From contig UQAW01000009.1 in NCBI GenBank assembly GCA_900539175.1, positions 13,249 to 77,248 of the forward strand: 64,000 nt of DNA, read 5' to 3'. This document shows positions 52,638 through 61,331 of this stretch, piece after piece. The translations under genes were made by a program, and so were the position numbers. The stretch's first letter is position 1; each line of letters starts with the position of its first letter. The stretch comes from an uncultured Lachnospiraceae bacterium. GTDB lineage: Bacteria > Bacillota > Clostridia > Lachnospirales > Lachnospiraceae. Under the pieces are notes generated by a model. That model did not search any database. It was not told where the DNA came from and worked only from the letters and a program-made list of their open reading frames with translations.

Positions 52638-52882
52638 GAATCAAAAATGTTTTTTTTAAAAAATAGCTATTCTTTTGATCATGTTTATTGCTGCCTGACC
52701 TTCCTAAGCAAACCTAAGGAAAACTGCCATCCATAAACCATTTATCTCGTCCTTGTCTATCGTTTATAGTGCCTGTGCTAAATATCATAAAATTATTAAC
52801 TCATTTGATTAGGCTTTGTATTGTATTGTAATGATGTTGAATGAAAAATCGGAATGGAGAACGAAAATTCTGGAGGGTTTCA

Positions 52883-53332
52883 ATGGGAGTTGAAATTTAT
52901 TCAAGAAAATCCACTGAAGAACTGTTGGCAGGCATTTCCCGGAAAATGCAGCGTTAATCAGTTTTTATGATCCGGTGAATCCAAGAATAGGGGGAAAAAG
53001 ATGTGCCTGTCGATTACTCGTGTAAAACAAATCGTGTCTTTCCGATTGAAATACATGACATTGACCTGAAGATACTTCCGAAATATGGTTTTACATATGA
53101 TACTTTTTTCCCGAAGGCTGATGATCTGGCAAAATTTATTTACGGTACTTACAGTGAAGGATTAGACATCATCTGCCAGTGCGAATACGGACAAAGCAGA
53201 AGTGCCGCCTGTGCCGCTGCAATATTGGAGCATTTTTATCACAATGGCATTTCGATATTTGCAGATTACCGTTATTATCCCAATCAGATGATATTTCATA
53301 AAGTATTTGATGCATTATATTCAGAGATATGA
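52883..53332 (+). pseudogene. Dual-specificity/tyrosine phosphatase-like gene with two frameshifts
   Basis: ATG 52883 follows TGGAGGG and encodes MGVEIYSRKSTEELLAGIS, then stops early in frame. A one-base shift near 52940 continues as RENAALISFYDPVNPRIGG, and a second, opposite shift in the G/A-run near 52995 restores the frame as DVPVDYSCKTNRVFPIEIHDIDL. The rest has the phosphatase loop CEYGQSRSA (Cx5R) near 53185. The joined protein would have about 149 residues. Either a recent pseudogene or sequencing errors in homopolymer runs. A shorter product from GTG 53003 is possible. Confidence 0.7.
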
Positions 53333-53399
53333 TTGAATTTTTCACTGCTTGACAACCTATACAGAACCATCTATACTTTTAGTAAATCTAAGGAATTTA

Positions 53400-53559
53400 A
53401 GGAACTGTAGGAAAATAACTCATGTATCTTGACTTGCCTATTTCTCCGATTGTGCAGGTCAAAAAGCCTCGCCGTAGACTGCTACGACTACATTTTTTGA
53501 CCTACACCTTCGAAGAAATATCCTGCCCAATCTGCACAAGTTATTTTTCTACAGTTCCT
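53400..53559. mobile_element. MITE-like palindromic element, copy B (160 bp)
   Basis: Terminal inverted repeats AGGAACTGTAGGAAAATAACT (53400-53420) and AGTTATTTTTCTACAGTTCCT (53539-53559, one mismatch), with inner repeats (GGTCAAAAAG / TTTTTTGACC) and a CGTAGACTGCTACG hairpin. No coding capacity. Same size and central hairpin type as the element at 38288-38448. Confidence 0.65.
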
Positions 53560-53583
53560 AATTCTATAAAGGGGGGATTCTTT

Positions 53584-54264
53584 ATGTTTCGCTTTATGGT
53601 AACTTCTGAGGGCGGACTTACCGCTGCAGGATATGCGGTCTGTATCATAGGTATGATTCTTCTTTTCCTTGCAGGTGTTCTGCTGAGCGGAAAGAATAAA
53701 AAAAGGAAGTCTATGCCGGCAAAGCAACTGGCATTCTGCGCCATGGGACTTGCACTGGCTTACCTTGCTTCTTATATCAAACCTGTTGAACTGCCGTTTG
53801 GCGGTACCGTAACCTTGTTTTCCATGTTATTTATCGTATTGATTGCTTATTGGTATGGTACAAAAACCGGAATTTTAGTAGGTCTTGCCTATGGAATTTT
53901 ACAGTTTATCCAGGAACCCTACGTTCTTTCCTTTTTTCAGGTATGCTGCGACTACATTCTGGCATTTGCCGCCCTGGGCATCGCCGGTCTCTTCCAGAAC
54001 CGGAAAAATGGACTGCGGAATGGTTATCTTATTGCCATTCTTGCCCGCGGATTCTTTCACACACTGGGAGGGTATCTCTACTGGATGGATTATATGCCGG
54101 AAGAGTTTCCACAATCTCTGGCAGCACTTTATCCCGTCATCTACAACTACAGTTATATTCTGGCAGAAGGCGTCCTTACACTGATTGTTATCTCAATACC
54201 AGCAGTATCAAATGCTATCAGTCAGGTGTCTCGGATTGCTTCTACACCTGCATATCACATCTGA
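53584..54264 (+). CDS. thiT: Energy-coupled thiamine transporter ThiT
   Basis: The 226-residue ECF S-component has about six membrane helices. It contains ALAYLASYIKPVELPFGGTVTLFSML and YGILQFIQEPYVLSFFQVCCDYILAFAALGIAG, with the tryptophan- and glutamate-bearing thiamine site around YLYWMDYMPEE. It works with EcfA/A'/T encoded elsewhere. The start ATG 53584 follows AAAGGGGGGATTCTTT. I see no TPP riboswitch in front; the 160-bp palindromic element sits there instead. Confidence 0.9.
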   Translation: MFRFMVTSEGGLTAAGYAVCIIGMILLFLAGVLLSGKNKKRKSMPAKQLAFCAMGLALAYLASYIKPVELPFGGTVTLFSMLFIVLIAYWYGTKTGILVGLAYGILQFIQEPYVLSFFQVCCDYILAFAALGIAGLFQNRKNGLRNGYLIAILARGFFHTLGGYLYWMDYMPEEFPQSLAALYPVIYNYSYILAEGVLTLIVISIPAVSNAISQVSRIASTPAYHI

Positions 54265-54319
54265 TATTGTATCCGCCCCCGCTCCGTGCTATAATCCTTT
54301 ATTATAAGGAGGACTTATC

Positions 54320-55204
54320 ATGGACATCAATTATGAATTATATAAAGTATTTTACTATGTTGCCGTATCCCTCAGCTTTTCGGAAGCTTCCAAGCAGTTG
54401 TTTATCTCTCAGTCTGCGGTCAGCCAGTCAATCAAAGTACTGGAAAAAAAACTGGGCATCACACTGTTCATCCGCAGCACAAAAAAAGTACAGCTCACTC
54501 CCGAGGGTGAGACTCTGCTGCGTCATATTGAACCAGCCATCAACCTGATTCAGCGCGGAGAAGCTCAGGTTATGGAATCCAGTACTCTGGGCGGCGGACA
54601 ATTACGGATCGGCGCAAGCGATACCATCTGCCGCTACTATCTGGTTCCTTATCTGCAGAATTTTCACAAAAACTATCCCGGCGTACACATCAAGGTAACC
54701 AACCAGACCTCCACCCACTGCGTGGATCTTTTAGAAGCCGGGCAGGTAGATCTGATCGTGACCAACTTCCCTAATTCCAAACTCCCCACCCGCATGACCA
54801 CAATCCCGATCCACCAATTTCAGGATATCTTTATTGCCAGCAGGGAATACTTTCCCCAACTGATCGAAAAACCACTCCATCTGAAAGAACTGCTGGAACA
54901 TCCCATCCTGATGCTCGACCGAAAAAGCACCACCAGCGAATTTCTCCACAACCTCTTCCAACAACACCAATTGGATCTGGTTCCCGAAATTGAACTGGGC
55001 AGCAACGACCTCCTGATTGACCTGGCGAATATCGGTCTCGGAATTGCCTTTGTCCCCAATTATTGCGTAGACCAAAACTCCGACCTGTTCCAGGTACAGA
55101 TAATCGAACAACTCCCCACCCGCCAACTGGTAATCGCCCACAACACCCACATCCCCCTCCCCCAGTCCGCCAAAGAATTCATCCAGGGATTTTCAGAAAT
55201 CTAA
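54320..55204 (+). CDS. LysR-family transcriptional regulator
   Basis: The 294-residue protein has an N-terminal winged helix (LSFSEASKQLFISQSAVSQSIKVLEKKLG, residues about 18-46) and a C-terminal effector domain with GGQLRIGASDTICRYYLVPYL near 90. The start ATG 54320 follows AAGGAGGACTTATC. The target is not evident; thiT upstream is in the same direction. It ends shortly before the large palindrome at 55251. Confidence 0.92.
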   Translation: MDINYELYKVFYYVAVSLSFSEASKQLFISQSAVSQSIKVLEKKLGITLFIRSTKKVQLTPEGETLLRHIEPAINLIQRGEAQVMESSTLGGGQLRIGASDTICRYYLVPYLQNFHKNYPGVHIKVTNQTSTHCVDLLEAGQVDLIVTNFPNSKLPTRMTTIPIHQFQDIFIASREYFPQLIEKPLHLKELLEHPILMLDRKSTTSEFLHNLFQQHQLDLVPEIELGSNDLLIDLANIGLGIAFVPNYCVDQNSDLFQVQIIEQLPTRQLVIAHNTHIPLPQSAKEFIQGFSEI

Positions 55205-55250
55205 CCCCGGCCCAAAACACTTTTTCTATGTCGCTAAACAGGGAGACAAG

Positions 55251-55507
55251 TCCCCGGCGGCACGCAAAGACTCCTGGCATCAGACGCATCTGCAGACCTG
55301 TTACAAATTCTTAATAAGAAACGACGGGACGCTTACGGATGAAATTGGATTTACAAAATCCAATTTCAATGGACACTGAGCCGGGAAAACATCCGGTTTT
55401 CCTGGCGAATTGTCCATGTTCCGTAAGCGTCCCGCCGTTTCTTATTTAGAATTTGTTAAGGTTGAAGCCCGCGCCTGATGCCAGGAGCCTTTGCATGCCG
55501 CCGGGGA
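55251..55507. repeat. 257-bp imperfect palindrome with nested hairpins
   Basis: The left arm TCCCCGGCGGCACGCAAAG...CTCCTGGCATCAG recurs inverted at the right end, and AAGAAACGACGGGACGCTTACGGA (55316-55339) is matched by 55420-55443. In the middle are further hairpins (GAAATTGGATTT/AAATCCAATTTC; CCGGGAAAAC/GTTTTCCTGG). It lies between convergent LysR and helicase genes; non-coding. Could be a mobile palindromic element also acting as a two-way terminator. Confidence 0.7.
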
Positions 55508-55544
55508 TTTGGCTCCCGTCCGTATGTCAGTCCGTATGTCAGTC

Positions 55545-57920
55545 TTACCCCTCCCAGAACTCCCGAACCTCTCTTCCTACCGTCTGCAGCGAGCATACAG
55601 TATACCCTCTCCATTCCATCGGAAACAGATCCAGATATTCCCGTCTCAGAAACCGCTCATCCAGAAGTGCGATAATCCCCCGATCCTTCGTTGTACGAAT
55701 TACGCGTCCGGCCGACTGCAGCACCTTGTTCATGCCCGGAAAGCGATAAGCATAATCAAATCCATTCTCCCCTCTTTGGTCATAAAACTTTTTCAGAAGT
55801 TCACGTTCCGTTCCCACCTGCGGCAGTCCCGTTCCCACCACAATCGCTCCGATCAGCCGCTCTCCATCTAAATCAATCCCCTCAGAGAAAATACCGCCCA
55901 TAACGCAGAATCCAATCAGCGTTTCCGCTTCCTCAGACTCCTGCTCAAAGGCCTCCAGAAATTCCTCCCGTTCCCGTTCCTTCATCCCCGGTGCCTGAAG
56001 AAGCACCTGAACAGAACCCCGGGTCTGCAGATTCTCCAGAAAGGATTCCTTAAAAATATCACAGACATCATTCATCAGCCGATAAGATGGAAAAAATACC
56101 ATATAATTTCCCTTTTTCTGTGCAACAATCTGGCAGACATAAGAGGCGATCCGCATATATTCCTCCACACTGCGCCTGGTATATTTTGTACTCACCTCAC
56201 GGCCCAACAGCAGTTTTCGATTGGTACTGTCAAAGGGCGAATTCACATATACGGCATAGTCATCCTCATTGGTCGAAAACAGTTTTTTGTAATAGTTCAC
56301 CGGAAGCAGCGTAGCAGAAAAGAATACGGTACTTCTGCCTTTATTCAGGCATTCCTGCAGATTTCCCGCAGGGTTGACGCAGAACAGCTTTAACTGAAAC
56401 CGTCCCTCTTCTGTATGCCTCGCATAGATCATATAATTCTCATCCAACAGCTCATAAATGTTCACAAAAGCCCGAACCCGGAAATAAAACTCCAAAACCT
56501 GCTTTCGCAGTTCACCTTCCTTATAATCCTGCAGAAAAACCTCCAATTCCCCTGCCAGGTTCATCATCGAAAGAACAAACTCGCCCACATTTGTCAATTC
56601 CAGACATTCCCCCTCGCATTCCCGCTTATAAACCAACAACTGCCGATTACAACGTTCCAATGCCCTCATTAATTTTTTGCTCACAGCAAAAGGTTTTACA
56701 AGGCGGCGTATTTCCAGAAACTCTTCTTTATATACGGATGCACTGAACATCTCTCTTCCCCGGTCCACAAGATTGTGAGCTTCATCGATCAGGAAGATAT
56801 GACCGCCTTTTCCCGCTCCCTCTCCGAAGAAGCGCCGCAGCCGTACCACCGGATCAAAGACATAATTATAGTCGCAGATGACTGCATCCACCCAGGAAGC
56901 CAGATCCAACTGGAATTCATAAGGACAAACCTGATGCTTTTTGGCCGCATCCAGTAAAACCTCTCTTGTAAATGTATCGCAGGTATTTAAAAGTTCAAAC
57001 ACTGCCGTATTGATTCGATCATAATGTCCTCTGGCTCTTGGGCAACTTTCAGGATTACAATCCACCTCGCCGCAGACACACATCTTTTCTTTCGCTGTCA
57101 GTGTGATCACCTTATAAGAAAGTCCATGCTCCCGCAAAATAGAAAATGCCTCTTCCGCCACTGTTCTGGTAATGGTCTTTGCAGTCAGGTAAAAAATTTT
57201 CTCCCCTTTTTGCTCTCCCACAGCCCGGACAGCCGGAAAGATGGTGGACATCGTCTTTCCCACACCGGTTGGTGCATTTACAAAAAGTTCTTTTTCCCTT
57301 AATATCGTCCGATAAACATCCGACACCAATTTCCGCTGTCCTTCCCGATACGGGTAGGGAAACTCTAACCCCTGCATGGATTGATCTCTCTTTAATTTCC
57401 ACTGATATTGGAATTCCGCCCACTGATAGTATTGGTTCAAAAGGTCGGTAAACCAACAATCCAGTTCCTCTGCCGTGACCTCTTCCCGGAAACGTTTCAT
57501 TTCTTCGGTTTCCAGATTACAATAGGTCATCTGAATCCCCATCTTCTCTTTGTGATTCTGAATCGCATAAATATAAGCATAGCATTTTGCCTGAGCCATG
57601 TGAACTAAAACAGGCTCCTCCAGTATTTCCAGGGGTGCATATGTGCTTTTAATCTCATCGATAACCTCTGTCCCTTCCTCGGAAAACACACCGTCTGCCC
57701 GCCCCTCGATTTTCAGAGTAAAATGATCAAATGTTTTTTCATATGCAAGCGAATACTCTGCAAAATACCCGGCACCCATCCGCCTCTGAATTTTTCTGTG
57801 AATCCGGCTTCCTTTCTGCATGGCTTCCTTGTCCGCCCATCCGCCCCTTCTATTATCCAAATCTCCGCTGCGCAATAAAAATTCAACCAATGCACGGACA
57901 GATATCTGTATTATCTCCAT
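55545..57920 (-). CDS. XPD/DinG-type ATP-dependent DNA helicase with N-terminal nuclease-like domain
   Basis: The 791-residue protein has an N-terminal RecB/Cas4-like PD-(D/E)xK region (IEGRADGVF...EVIDEIKST, about residues 70-95). The superfamily 2 helicase has Walker A APTGVGKT (near 217), DEAH in FLIDEAHNLVD, and motif VI QSAGRVIRTTKDRG. An XPD-like four-cysteine iron-sulfur site lies at CVCGEVDCNPESC and nearby. It probably acts in DNA repair. Such fusions are common in clostridia. ATG 57920 has no strong ribosome binding site upstream. Confidence 0.85.
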   Translation of the reverse strand: MEIIQISVRALVEFLLRSGDLDNRRGGWADKEAMQKGSRIHRKIQRRMGAGYFAEYSLAYEKTFDHFTLKIEGRADGVFSEEGTEVIDEIKSTYAPLEILEEPVLVHMAQAKCYAYIYAIQNHKEKMGIQMTYCNLETEEMKRFREEVTAEELDCWFTDLLNQYYQWAEFQYQWKLKRDQSMQGLEFPYPYREGQRKLVSDVYRTILREKELFVNAPTGVGKTMSTIFPAVRAVGEQKGEKIFYLTAKTITRTVAEEAFSILREHGLSYKVITLTAKEKMCVCGEVDCNPESCPRARGHYDRINTAVFELLNTCDTFTREVLLDAAKKHQVCPYEFQLDLASWVDAVICDYNYVFDPVVRLRRFFGEGAGKGGHIFLIDEAHNLVDRGREMFSASVYKEEFLEIRRLVKPFAVSKKLMRALERCNRQLLVYKRECEGECLELTNVGEFVLSMMNLAGELEVFLQDYKEGELRKQVLEFYFRVRAFVNIYELLDENYMIYARHTEEGRFQLKLFCVNPAGNLQECLNKGRSTVFFSATLLPVNYYKKLFSTNEDDYAVYVNSPFDSTNRKLLLGREVSTKYTRRSVEEYMRIASYVCQIVAQKKGNYMVFFPSYRLMNDVCDIFKESFLENLQTRGSVQVLLQAPGMKEREREEFLEAFEQESEEAETLIGFCVMGGIFSEGIDLDGERLIGAIVVGTGLPQVGTERELLKKFYDQRGENGFDYAYRFPGMNKVLQSAGRVIRTTKDRGIIALLDERFLRREYLDLFPMEWRGYTVCSLQTVGREVREFWEG

Positions 57921-58114
57921 AGAATTTCCTCACCTGACAGCCTGTGCGTTCTCTCTATCGGCTGTTTTCCATACAAAAAGAAACCGAAACTTCAGATGCC
58001 GGCATTCTGCATTACCATCTGCTCTATGCCCTCTCTGAATCTCCGGTTTCTTCTTTTTCTCTATTCCCTGCAAAAAAATCACAGGAACTCTCAGTCCAGT
58101 CAATGTTGTCATGC

Positions 58115-58342
58115 TCACGCAATTGCAAACTTCTGTAACGTACGGTTAAACTCCTGATTCTCGCCGTAACACTGTACTGTCAGTGTCTTAGTCAGATCCA
58201 TACTCAGGATACCAAGAATTGATTTTGCGTCAATAATCATACGGTTGTAAAAGATGTCGATGTCAAAATCACACTTGGATGCAGCACTTACAAACTCCTC
58301 TACAGCTTTTGCGTCACTTAATTTAATCTTACTTTCTGCCAT
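58115..58342 (-). CDS. HPr-like protein lacking the active-site histidine
   Basis: The 75-residue protein (start MAESKIKLSDAK at 58342, behind AAAGGGTGATTG) aligns with HPr: ASKCDFDIDIFYNRMIIDAKSILGILSM matches the HPr centre, including the Ser46-region serine. The segment that carries the phosphorylated His15 (HARPA) is absent; here SDAKAVEEFVS is found. It cannot act as a normal PTS phosphocarrier. It may be regulatory, as with Crh-like proteins, which also lack His15. Confidence 0.75.
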   Translation of the reverse strand: MAESKIKLSDAKAVEEFVSAASKCDFDIDIFYNRMIIDAKSILGILSMDLTKTLTVQCYGENQEFNRTLQKFAIA

Positions 58343-58542
58343 CACAATCACCCTTTCTCAGCAAACGGACATGTCCGCTGACGCAGACATCACCATACAT
58401 GAAAGCCAGCTGCTCTCAACATCTTTTTTGATGTTGGATTCATTATTTCACTTTGTCAAGAAGTTGTCAATTGTAATTTTTAATAGTAATTTCCTTCTTT
58501 CACCGGAATAATTATGATTTTTGTTAAATCAAAGCAAACTTT

Positions 58543-59373
58543 TTACTTTTTCACTAAAGTTGTAAGCGCTTCATCTACATATTCGTTCAAAACCTGCGCA
58601 AACATACCTGCATCCGCTGCCTCGGCATAATCCGGACGGATCGGCATCTTTCCAAGGACTTTTGTTCCCAGATCTGCCGCAATTTCCTCGATATGGCTTT
58701 CGCCAAAGATATGCAGTTCCTTCCCACAATCCGGACATTTTACAAAGCTGTAGTTTTCAACAATACCCAGAACAGGGATATTCATCATCTGTGCCATGTT
58801 GTACGCCTTTGATACGATCATACGTACCAAATCCTGCGGGGAGGATACGATCACAATCCCCTCAATCGGAAGAGACTGAAATACGGTAAGCGGAACATCA
58901 CCAGTTCCCGGCGGCATATCTACAAACATATAATCCAACTCGCCCCAGATCACCTCGCTCCAGAACTGTTTTACCATATTCGCCAGAACAGGCCCCCTCC
59001 AGATAACAGGTTCCTCTTCTTTTGGAAGCAGGAGATTGATGGACATCACTTTGATTCCATTGGCTGTTTCACTGGGATAAAGCCCCGTCTCATCTACTTT
59101 CGCCGCGCCGTGAATCCCATACATTTTCGGAATCGAAGGACCTGTGATATCCCCATCCAGAATCCCCACCTTATACCCCATACGTGCCATCTGATTTGCC
59201 AGAGATGCGGTTACAAAAGATTTTCCGACACCTCCCTTTCCACTGACAACTCCAATGACATGCTTTACATTCGAATATTGATTCAAATCCACATGAAAAT
59301 CCGGTTTCTCTTTACTTGGACATCCTTCACAGCTTTCCTTGCTGCAGGATGCATTACTGCATTCTTTAGACAT
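58543..59373 (-). CDS. Mrp/NBP35-family P-loop ATPase (iron-sulfur carrier)
   Basis: The 276-residue protein has a cysteine-rich N-terminus (CSNASCSKESCEGC), a deviant Walker A GKGGVGKSFVTA near residue 45, and the C-terminal CPDCGKEL CxxC that bridges a [4Fe-4S] cluster in the dimer. DGDITGPSIPKMYG and MPPGTGDVPL are family signatures. It transfers iron-sulfur clusters to client proteins. Monocistronic; start 59373 behind GAAAGGAAATGATG. Confidence 0.9.
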   Translation of the reverse strand: MSKECSNASCSKESCEGCPSKEKPDFHVDLNQYSNVKHVIGVVSGKGGVGKSFVTASLANQMARMGYKVGILDGDITGPSIPKMYGIHGAAKVDETGLYPSETANGIKVMSINLLLPKEEEPVIWRGPVLANMVKQFWSEVIWGELDYMFVDMPPGTGDVPLTVFQSLPIEGIVIVSSPQDLVRMIVSKAYNMAQMMNIPVLGIVENYSFVKCPDCGKELHIFGESHIEEIAADLGTKVLGKMPIRPDYAEAADAGMFAQVLNEYVDEALTTLVKK

Positions 59374-59407
59374 AATACATCATTTCCTTTCTAATATCTT
59401 TTATTTA

Positions 59408-59587
59408 ATGATACCAGGGTCAAAAAGTTATGCGTTTCATGCTTGCATGAAAAAGCATGACTTTGGGACCCGTAAAACATGAGAAAGTAGCCCGAACAGG
59501 GCGGATTTCGAATGTTTTCAGGATTGCGGGAGCATGAAATGCGGAGCAATCCGTGTATCATAGGGGTCAAAATACCTTTTGACCCCA
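59408..59587. mobile_element. About 180-bp palindromic repeat, copy 1
   Basis: The first 55 bases (ATGATACCAGGGTCAAAAAG...) recur at 63946-64000 with a single difference. Ends are inverted (AGGGTCAAAA / TTTTGACCCC). It contains a TTTCATGC/GCATGAAA hairpin and a final GGGGTCAAAA-TACC-TTTTGACCCC hairpin. No coding capacity; probably a MITE or REP-like family. Confidence 0.7.
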
Positions 59588-59610
59588 ACATCATTTGATG
59601 ATTGAATAAT

Positions 59611-59656
59611 CCCCTTCTTTTTCAGAATGTATCTGCATATATTGAAAAAGAGGGGG
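59611..59656 (+). promoter_or_regulatory. Hairpin that includes the spoIIM ribosome binding site
   Basis: CCCCTTCTTTTTCA (59611-59624) can pair with TTGAAAAAGAGGGGG (59642-59656). The GAGGGGG that serves as ribosome binding site for ATG 59664 lies in the right arm. This may limit translation, or be a terminator (TTTTT follows) shared with the repeat upstream. Confidence 0.55.
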
Positions 59657-59663
59657 CATTTTT

Positions 59664-60272
59664 ATGAGAAAAGGATTTTATCGTCAATATATCTACAGAT
59701 TTACAAGGATGCCCTATGGCAGCCTCTTTTTGTTTGTGTTCCTCGCAGGTTTTTTGGGAGGAATTTTATTTGCAAATGTTGCGTGGAATTTTCGGAGAAG
59801 TGCGGTGACTGCACTGAATCTTCTGAGTGTGGGAAGCGCAGGAAGTATTGCCAACAGTGATACTTCCTATCTTCGCTATTTGGCAGGAATACGGATGAGA
59901 GCACCGATTTTGCTGATGGTATCAGGGGTTACCGCCTGCGGTATGATTGCGGTTTACCTCGGACTTCTTTGGTATGGATTTCTTGGAGGCTTACTGTGTT
60001 CGGCGGCGTTGCTTCAACTTGGGGTCAGCGGTATGCTGAAGCTGTTTTTCAGCCTGCTTGTTCCAGTTGGCTGCTATGTACCGGTGACGATTATATTGCT
60101 GAACCAGGTATTCCAGATGTCGGAGAGGAGCAGCAGAAAAGAGGTATTAAATATCAGAGAATATGGGAGATATCTTCTGATATGTCTGGTTCTTTTGGCT
60201 GCTTATGGTATCGGAATTCTTGCAGAGTGCTATGTGAATCCGGTTTTTATGGGTCTTTTGGGGAAAACGTGA
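59664..60272 (+). CDS. spoIIM: Stage II sporulation protein M-like membrane protein
   Basis: The 202-residue protein has about five membrane segments, including FLFVFLAGFLGGILFANV near the N-terminus, LWYGFLGGLLCSAALL and LLICLVLLAAYGIGILAEC. Layout and neighbourhood (just before xerD) match SpoIIM, which with SpoIID and SpoIIP drives septal peptidoglycan dissolution during engulfment. Sequence similarity is judged by eye, so the DUF95/SpoIIM family is surer than the exact orthology. Confidence 0.75.
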   Translation: MRKGFYRQYIYRFTRMPYGSLFLFVFLAGFLGGILFANVAWNFRRSAVTALNLLSVGSAGSIANSDTSYLRYLAGIRMRAPILLMVSGVTACGMIAVYLGLLWYGFLGGLLCSAALLQLGVSGMLKLFFSLLVPVGCYVPVTIILLNQVFQMSERSSRKEVLNIREYGRYLLICLVLLAAYGIGILAECYVNPVFMGLLGKT

Positions 60273-60378
60273 AAATCGTATTTGCATTTTGAGAGAAATC
60301 CGTATATAATGGCTATGAATGATTTGAAGGGTGAATTGCTTTTATCTTGGAAAATTTAATGTATTAGAGGTAGAGATA

Positions 60379-61263
60379 ATGATAAATGCAATTCAAGAAT
60401 TTATACAATATTTACATAGTGTAAAGAAGATGTCTCATAATACGGAGATTTCTTATGAGCGGGATCTGAAAAAGATGGCTGCCTGGCTGAAGGAACAGGG
60501 GATTGATTCAGTAAACCAGGTGACCGGTACCAGTCTGAATTCTTATATGCTGTATCTGGAACGGGAGAATCTGGCTGCCGCCACAGTCTCACGGAGTGTG
60601 GCCGCAGTAAGGGCTTTTTTTCAGTATCAGGTAAAAGAAAGCCGTATTGCGGAAGATCCATCCAGCAGTTTAAAACCGCCGAAAGTTGAGAAAAAGATGC
60701 CGGAGGTTCTGACTGTGGAGGAAGTGGACCTTCTTCTGGAGCAGCCGGATGAGAGAACACCGAAGGGAATTCGGGATAAGGCGATGTTGGAACTGTTGTA
60801 TGCGACAGGGATTCGTGTGAGTGAGTTGATACATCTGAATCTGTCAGATGTGAATATGAAGATGGGGTATATTACCTGCACGGAGCATGAGAGAGACCGG
60901 ATTGTACCATTCGGGAATGCGGCAAAACGAGCCCTGGAGCGTTACCTGAAAGAGACAAGAGGCATCCTTATGGGAGCGCATAAAGAAAAGGTGCTGTTTT
61001 TAAATTGTCTGGGAGGTCCTATGAGCCGTCAGGGATTCTGGAAGGTATTAAAAAGCTATGTAAAACAGGCAGGAATCACGGCAGATATTACACCGCATAC
61101 GTTGCGGCATTCATTTGCGATACATCTGCTTCAGAATGGAGCAGATTTGAAAAGTGTACAGGAGATGTTGGGACATTCGGATATTTCCACGACCCAGATG
61201 TATCTGAATATGGGGATTTACAAAATCAGGGATGTTTACAACAAGGCGCATCCACGCAAGTAA
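60379..61263 (+). CDS. xerD: Tyrosine recombinase XerD
   Basis: The 294-residue protein has the N-terminal SAM-like DNA-binding domain (FIQYLHSVKKMSHNTEISYERDL) and catalytic residues in order: R in ATGIRVSEL, then HTLRHSFA, LGHSDISTTQMY with the tyrosine nucleophile. Full-length, cytoplasmic. It resolves chromosome dimers at dif sites. ATG 60379 is chosen (MINAIQEFI) since upstream starts only extend the protein. Its place between spoIIM and aroF indicates the housekeeping enzyme rather than a phage integrase. Confidence 0.9.
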   Translation: MINAIQEFIQYLHSVKKMSHNTEISYERDLKKMAAWLKEQGIDSVNQVTGTSLNSYMLYLERENLAAATVSRSVAAVRAFFQYQVKESRIAEDPSSSLKPPKVEKKMPEVLTVEEVDLLLEQPDERTPKGIRDKAMLELLYATGIRVSELIHLNLSDVNMKMGYITCTEHERDRIVPFGNAAKRALERYLKETRGILMGAHKEKVLFLNCLGGPMSRQGFWKVLKSYVKQAGITADITPHTLRHSFAIHLLQNGADLKSVQEMLGHSDISTTQMYLNMGIYKIRDVYNKAHPRK

Positions 61264-61331
61264 AGCTATTAAAAATATAGGTGCCTCGCAATCGCCTGAT
61301 CAGAAACAACGAAAGAGGAGAGAAAGTCATC

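Noticed and set aside
53334..53583. TPP riboswitch before thiT
   Set aside because: The conserved CTGAGA and pyrophosphate-helix motifs are missing; the gap is filled by a palindromic element.
53422..54264. Longer start for ThiT inside the palindromic element
   Set aside because: The extension is repeat-derived sequence; ATG 53584 has a good ribosome binding site and begins the family-like sequence.
58366..58377. LexA-type operator (CGGACATGTCCG palindrome)
   Set aside because: Spacing and bases do not fit the CGAAC-N4-GTTCG SOS box, and the adjacent HPr-like gene is not an SOS gene.
60379..61263. Tyrosine recombinase as integrase of a mobile island
   Set aside because: Sequence, length and place between spoIIM and aroF fit chromosomal XerD.
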